Assembly: GCA_965153455.1 (NCBI GenBank)
Contig: OZ234502.1
Span: 9,579,495-9,643,494 of the forward strand
Reading direction: 5' to 3'
Source of the DNA: Sphagnum compactum
Lineage: Eukaryota; Bryophyta; Sphagnopsida; Sphagnales
DNA: 64,000 bases
Under the pieces are notes generated by a model, which saw only the letters and a program-made list of their open reading frames with translations, was not told the DNA's origin and did no database searches. Below, in pieces: positions 58,338 through 64,000 of the stretch. Both the position numbers and the translations under genes were made by a program. The stretch's first letter is position 1, and every line of letters starts with the position of its first letter.

Positions 58338-60590
58338 TCATGTCCTAACCTTGTCTTCATCTTGGAAAGGAAAAGTTTCTTTAGTGAAAAAATCTTGAGC
58401 AAACATGCAGATGGCAATATCCAAATGTCCTACCAATCGATTCCATAGCTTGGACTTCATAAAAGTTAGAATGGAAAAGGTTTTTTCATCTTCCACACTA
58501 CCAATGACCTGAACAATTGCTAGTTCAACAAGTTGCATAAACTCAGAAAGACGATGAACCAATAGATTGTTTGTGGCAAGCTGACGCCACAATTTAATCA
58601 CTAGATTTTCATTTCTAGGTTTTGCCATAGCCTTAGAAGCCTCACTCTTCATAGTCAACATGAAAAGAAAGGTTTGCAAAATCCAAAATCTCCCTTGAAA
58701 GTGCCTCAAAAACCCATCTATCGTCAACACCAAGTTTTTGGGATATGTAATAATGTCATTTGATCAAGGATAGATGGTCCACAAAAGTGGACTCCCAATC
58801 TGGTTGTAACCTGTATTGTGCCCGTAAATAATACCAGGAGCATTCATCAGTTCATGATCTGGAAACCTTTGTTCTAATTCAATGACCAACAAATCACATG
58901 CAACATTGCATTGAGCTTTCACAGATGTGATAGCTTGATTAAAACCCTCCCAAGTAACTACAAAGTGGATGCCAATTAAAGAATCAACACAATGGACCAT
59001 GTGAAATTGTCCAATGATGCAAAAAACTAAGTGTTATATCCCATCATTTAGGTTAGTCACCCAATCTTGAGTAATCCTACAAGATGTGTTTGCAACAACA
59101 TTTGTGAATTTAGAAAAAATTTCAAGTCAAAATGAAGTGGTTGGATCAATGTACATTTTGTATAAATCATTTTGGCAAATTTTAACAGTTGCAATACAAT
59201 CACGCAAAAAAACATCCTTGGCCTAGGCAAATTTCATCAAAGCATTGACAAATTCTAGCATAGGTAAAGTACATAGTAAACCCAAGATTGTACCAATATC
59301 ACATAAATTCACCAAATTGGTTCTAACTGCCTCCAAAGACCCACTATCAACCACCATCTTAACAATCAAGGTCTTATATTCTTTCCCAACCCGTTTCAAA
59401 GGTGTTAACATACTAATCCACCTTGTTTTCACATTTTGAAGGGCTTTTAAACCTTTATTTCCACAATTTTAACAAGTTTTATGAATTCAAGGTGGCATTT
59501 TGGGGAGCTAAAAAAATACCCATAAAGTGATTGAAGGAGATCCTCCAATTTGGAAACCATTGGCATGGAAGATAAACTTTGCACCGCAAGGTTTGTTCTA
59601 TGTGCCATACAATGGATTCCATCGACGAAAGGTGTTCGCTAGGTTCTCATCAAAACAATAAGTCTTGATTTGACCCCTTGAAACATGGAGACACCATCAG
59701 CTCCTAAACACGTAAGATGTTTAGAAATTTGCTCATCAATCAGACCACCATATGTAATGAGAACAACCAAGATCACATTTTTTTATGTTGGCAGTAAGTC
59801 CACCTTCAACCAAACACTCAAGTGTGAGCAAAATGAACATTCGTTTCCAACCTACAACCACACAACAATGGATAGAAATCCAACTCTAGTTATCAATTCT
59901 AGTCACTTCATCTACAAAAATAGAAAGGAAATTTGAAGCCAAAATAACCTCTTTAATGGCAATCAATACCACATGGTGTTTCAAAACTTATACAACTTCC
60001 AAGCCTGCATAATCACTCCTATGCTTAAAAGGGTTGTTAAGCACTTTTAGGAATGCAGACAAGGACTACATTTGCTCATAATCAATCAATCATGGGTCTG
60101 CCTTGGGAAAGTAGGTGGAAAATGAATGCAAATTGCATTAATTTCTTTTTCCTTTCACCAAAACCCCCTTAACAACCTGCTACCAAATAGAATCCTTGCT
60201 TCTTTGCACATACAGCTTTTCATTAAACACATGTTGATTTGTCTTCAAAAAATAAAAATCCCAATTGCCATATTTGTTGATGCAATTGTGGCCTTCTTTT
60301 GGCCGACATGTTTCCACAACAAATCCAACTTGGGCACAAGGAATTTATCTTGCCCTTCAATGACAGTGCACACTTTGCATTTAACCTATGTGGCCTTCCC
60401 ATCAACACCCACGATAGACTTGCCCAAGGCAACTTTGCAACCCATGAGTCTTGGAAACAACAATTCATCTCATACATTTTTTTTATCTTCTTACTATTTG
60501 CCAAATTTGTCTCTACTTGGGCTGGATCAATAACTAAAACAACATATTCAACATTTTGGCTAAAACTTGCAACAACAGAAGGATCCATAG
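58338..60590 (-). pseudogene. hAT-family transposase relic, BED-finger ZNF862-like type
   Basis: Reading the minus strand from 60588, the domains appear in order. 'FQDSWVAKLPWA' is near 60456-60421. A BED finger 'KCKVCTVIEGQDKFLVPKL' is near 60382-60325, one frame off, and a histidine follows. 'DEVT', with the first catalytic aspartate, is at 59914-59903. 'GADGV' with the second aspartate is at 59704-59690. 'CMAHRTNLAVQ' is near 59610-59578 and 'TRWISML' near 59426. 'FPDHELMNAPGIIYG' lies in the frame 58764-59000. The dimerisation region 'GSVEDEKTFSIL' (58623-58588), with the likely catalytic glutamate, lies in 58338-58733. Stops and frameshifts (for example TAG just after DEVTRIDN) break it into several frames. 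It is better preserved than the plus-strand relic at 23130-24780. No terminal inverted repeats or 8-bp duplication were found. Confidence 0.8.
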
Positions 60591-60699
60591 GAACACGATC
60601 AGAGAAAAACCTTTTTGTTTGAAGTTTTTAAGCACAACTAAAAGTGGTGCCATGGCAAATGCAACAACAAAAATAGAAGTTAAAATTTCTCAGCTCAAA

Positions 60700-60889
60700 T
60701 CAAAAACCCTAAACATCCAAGTGTTAGTGACTAAACAATGAACATTAAACACTAGATTTTGGTAATGAACACTAAGCATTAGAATCGAACAAAGACCATT
60801 AGACTAGACTAAACATTGGTAGTGACCTTTAAGCACTAACACTAAACAATGGCAGCAATCACTAAGCATTAGCAACAACTACTAAACAT
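60700..60889. repeat. Irregular 'cactaaacaatg / cactaagcatta' repeats
   Basis: About ten imperfect copies of a word like 'aacactaaacaatg' in 190 bp, on the 5' side of the minus-strand hAT relic. Subterminal repeats bound by transposase are one possibility; otherwise a minisatellite. Confidence 0.4.
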
Positions 60890-61150
60890 CACTAGAAGAA
60901 ATTTGCATATTTTCGACTATAGTTTGCAACTAATTTCTAGTTGCAAATGACATTTGCAACTAAAATGACTTACAGTTGCATTGGACAAGTTGCATAAAAT
61001 ATTAATTGCAAATGATGATGTCATGATGATGTCATCACGTAAACAATGGATGAAATATGTATTTGAATTAATTGTATTTTTCATTTGTTGATCGTATAAC
61101 ACATGCAACTATCATGTAATTAGTGACCAACTTATAATGACCAATGTCAT
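60890..61150 (+). mobile_element. Left terminus of a CACTA-like element (copy D)
   Basis: CACTAGAAGAAATTTGCATA is followed by dense 'agttgcaa' and 'tttgcaact' words and 'ggacaagttgcataaaat', which matches 10120-10150 in copy B. No right end was found, so only the terminus is annotated. Confidence 0.45.
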
Positions 61151-61304
61151 GTTGCCATGTGGCATATTTTAAAAATATTAAATAAATCAAATTTTATTAC
61201 CAAATTTTTATCTCAACCATTTTTTTTTAAAGTCTTTGATTCATACATGTGGACAAATAGTTTTGTGCCACATGGCAACATTTATGTTTTTTGAAACATT
61301 TAAA

Positions 61305-61640
61305 ATAAAAATAGGTGGGTAAGTAAAGAGGTCTAAAATAGGTAAATAAGTAGGCCTAGGTGGGTAAGTAAGTAAGTAGGCCTAAATAAGAAGGTAGGTA
61401 GGTAAATAGGTTAAGGTAGGTAGGTAAGTTTTACGACATTTTTGAATTTATTTGTTTTGTTTTAAATTTAACCAAATTAGGGTTAAGCTTCTTCAATTGG
61501 CTCATCCCATTTAACAAATCTTGTGTATTTTAATGATTACAATGCATCTACTTATATACTTGACACACTTGAAAAGGAAGCCAAACAATATGGGATAAAA
61601 AATCTAGTTGCAACTTAATGGCAAATAGTTTGCAACTAGG
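61305..61640 (+). repeat. Dispersed repeat carrying a (TAGG)n array, copy 3
   Basis: TAGGTAGG/AAGTAGGCC runs at 61312-61430 are followed by 'gggttaagcttcttcaattggctcatccca', 'caatatgggat' and 'agttgcaac', in the same order as copies 1 and 2. Confidence 0.55.
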
Positions 61641-63559
61641 TTGTGATCAGATTTTTTATCCCATGCAATTTGCTTTCCCTTTCAATTGCATCAACTCCAT
61701 AAGTAAATAACTCACTCATGAACTAAATAGATAATTCATTAATTAACTAACTAATTCATTAACTTCTTATCTACCTATTAATAATAATAGATCGTAATGG
61801 CATCAAATATAAATCAAAAGTTATTATTAATTAATTAATCAATAAATAGTAAAAATACATCAATAATTAGTATTACTAAATTATTAATATGAATGATAAA
61901 ATACTAATTAATAACTATTAAACTAATATTAAAATATTAAAATGAAATAAACAAATAGGAGTTCATGATGTGAAATGTGAATGTGCTCAAAAACTTCATG
62001 CTCTCCAAACTCTTTGGGTTGTCTTTGCTCCCTTGATTGTTTTTCCACTCTCTATACTCTATGGACTTTGTTATCTTTGGGTTTTTGTTCATGCGCCATT
62101 TTTCACAATCACAGTTAAATTTGTGGTGTTGTTTTAATCATAAGGTAAGAAATGTTTTTTTTCCTTTCACTATTCACCACACTAATGGACAAGCTAACGT
62201 GAAGCCATCACGAGGTTTGCTTCCTTGTGATCGTCATGCTAACAGGCTACCAATAGGCATATCAGCCTGAATTGGCTTGTTGTTCGCCCTATTTCTGCAT
62301 CATATGTGTGGTTTTAAATGAAGAATGAGGAATGTGAGGGCATAGCGCATCCATGGGAGCGAACTGCAAAACAACGGGTATTGCTTGATATGCAAGCATT
62401 TGCCTTATGATCCTACCAGGTAACATTCACCAGCAGGAGCTTCAAGTAAACAACAAGTTCTCCTAAGCATTTTAGGAAGGGCAGCCTCACTGAAGATGAA
62501 CTGCAAAATCAAGTGTTATTTTGTAATATATATGGCTTCACTGCTGTTAGTGCCTTCTGCCCCGTGAACCAAAGGCAAAGCCTGAGATCCAAGGTGAAGG
62601 CACTGACAACAGAGCCTCCCCTACATAAAAACCAAGGTGCACTATTATAAGGACAGCCCAGATGCATTCAAATGAATGCTGCAAATCACTTTACAACAAA
62701 TCTCCCCCACCTCGAGAGAAATTATGAGAAATATTCAGGAGTAGGAAATTGTGGTTGGGGAAGTCCCCCAAACTACACTTTGATTTTCATTGGAGGTTTT
62801 TATGAATTTAAACCAGTTTGTGAGGTCAGTTTTTCTATCAACGTTCTGCAAGGTACCTAGAGAAAGCAGCTAGTTTGATGAACCTGGGTGACCACCAATT
62901 TCCTTAAGAGAAGATAAATAGAATGGAATGTGTAGCTACCAGAGTAGATTGTCCTACTAACATTAAGGAACATCCTTGCTGCTGGGTGATTTTGAATGTG
63001 GAAGAGACAATGAATTTTAGCTGGCTGATCCAATACAACTGAGGTGGATCGTTAGATTGATCCACATGAGCTGATAGATTTGTGGAAGGTAGCATTTAGT
63101 GCTTGTAATGCTCAACTAGGTTGTCAACTACAGACTAGGATTGGAGTTATATCATCAACAGTGTATAAATATGTGAAAGACTTCTTGTTTTGCAATAGAA
63201 TTCTCTCTCATTTCTACAGCACAAACAGTATATAACAGGTGCAATTTTCTGATCACACATGAATGTGGGGTCAGCTGCTCTCATATTATTGTAGTTCTCT
63301 ACAATGAGTCCTGTGCATCTAGATTCAAGCTGTTGTCAGAGATGGAACCTTGTCAAATTGTTATTGAATCCTCAGAAATTCAAATACGACAATCTATCAA
63401 ATCACTAGGAGTGGAGCAGTGGTGTCTGGACTCTGAATACAGGATGAACTCCCATTAGTGCTTGTAGCATCTTATACATCTCTTTGCTGAAGATCCACTG
63501 TAGATTGAAGAAAACCTTATCAAGTTAGTGAACAAGTTCCAGTAGTCATCATTCAAACC
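61641..63559. other. Intergenic DNA, AT-rich then moderately GC
   Basis: AT-rich to about 61960, then more balanced. A hairpin pairs CTGTTAGTGCCTTC (62544-62557) with GAAGGCACTGACAACAG (62596-62612). Frames of 60-77 codons have no motif. The last kilobase has gene-like texture but I could not name an exon. Confidence 0.4.
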
Positions 63560-63569
63560 TGAGGAGCTT

Positions 63570-63682
63570 GCAAAATCCAGTGGGGTCAATGGATGTGCAT
63601 ATTGTGGTGGTCTAGGTCATCAGATTAGTGAATACCCTACACTGGAGCACCAGAAGCTACCCCAACAACTACCTTGCATATA
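63570..63682 (+). pseudogene. Fragment of DEAD-box helicase DDX41/RH35 C-terminus
   Basis: The plus strand reads 'SGVNGCAYCGGLGHQISEYP' followed by 'TLEHQKL', and ends at TAG 63680-63682. DDX41 (plant RH35) ends in a single CCHC zinc knuckle with the pattern GCAYCGGLGHRI.DCPKLEHQ. The match is close, but the last cysteine reads as tyrosine, so the knuckle is broken. The helicase core is not visible upstream within the window, so this is an isolated exon-sized fragment. It is either a pseudogene piece or the last exon of a gene with very long introns; the lost cysteine favours the former. Confidence 0.55.
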
Positions 63683-64000
63683 GGCCTCTCTATTCCATAT
63701 GTTTAGATGCTTGTTTTGAGCCTTGTACAGGGGGCAAGATTTATGAAATGAACCCTATGGTTCATAGTAGCAGCCAATTCAAACTAACTTGTATAAACCT
63801 GGGATAGACCCTGTCAATGCAGGCAAGGTATTCATCTCATTTAACCTTTGCATCAGAGACAAAACCTTCACATCCTCCCACTTTGAGTAAGAAGGATTTT
63901 TGTCTCTCATTTCCAAGGTTGAATCTGGGGACATAGCAATCTCTTTCCCATGCTGCTTGCCACTGCTTCTAAACTTCTGTGCTCTACTGTCAATAGGTGG
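63683..64000. other. Unassigned sequence at the window edge
   Basis: Balanced composition, no recognised coding segment. The window ends here, so continuation cannot be judged. Confidence 0.35.

Noticed and set aside
1-64000. CRISPR array, bacterial operon or prophage
   Set aside because: Sequence texture, transposon types and tRNA-Met PBS are those of a plant nuclear genome; no spaced direct repeats of CRISPR type occur.

Overview
This is nuclear DNA of a land plant with a large, repeat-rich genome. The evidence is an interstitial tract of the plant telomere repeat (TTTAGGG type), a Ty3/gypsy element with a plant-type initiator-tRNA-Met primer-binding site, relict hAT transposases, CACTA-like ends and MITEs, in AT-rich sequence. 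I cannot fix the lineage. No intact host gene was found. The only host-gene trace I recognise is a zinc-knuckle fragment like the C-terminus of the DEAD-box helicase DDX41/RH35 near 63.6 kb.

Layout. From 0 to 13 kb there is AT-rich DNA with two solo LTRs (3392-4198 and 4877-5861), a hAT-type MITE with a perfect 8-bp target duplication (1888-2687), other inverted-repeat elements and two CACTA-like elements. From 13.6 to 21 kb the DNA is less AT-rich but unassigned, with hairpins and a diverged direct repeat. A very decayed hAT transposase on the plus strand lies at about 23.1-24.8 kb, followed by a degraded LTR (25.0-25.7 kb). At 26.27-27.95 kb is a degenerate AATAACC/GGTTATT array that changes strand near 26.54 kb. 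A CACTA-like element follows at 29.9-31.85 kb.

The centrepiece is one Ty3/gypsy element at 32157-42560. It has 0.97-kb LTRs that differ at about 27 of 963 sites, and TGTAAC...GTTACA ends flanked by GTAT. The order is LTR, PBS, gag N-terminal region, gag-protease, spacer, RT-RNase H-integrase, polypurine tract, LTR. It is dead: at least seven in-frame stops occur, each one C-to-T change from CAA, CAG or CGA, and the protease DTG is DTR. The 2-kb spacer between gag-pro and pol holds a possible complete antisense gene: upstream 39-bp tandem repeats, a TATAAAT box, a 140-codon ORF and an AATAAA signal. This is the least ordinary feature of the window.

To the right are a relict coding region of unknown family (43.6-46.1 kb) split by an inverted-repeat element, a GGTTAACC-type array (48.2-48.9 kb), a MITE (49837-50209), the telomere-like tract (51243-51275), an unassigned moderately GC segment with a double foldback (53-57.7 kb), a second, better preserved hAT relic on the minus strand (58.3-60.6 kb), a third copy of a dispersed repeat carrying (TAGG)n, and the helicase fragment.
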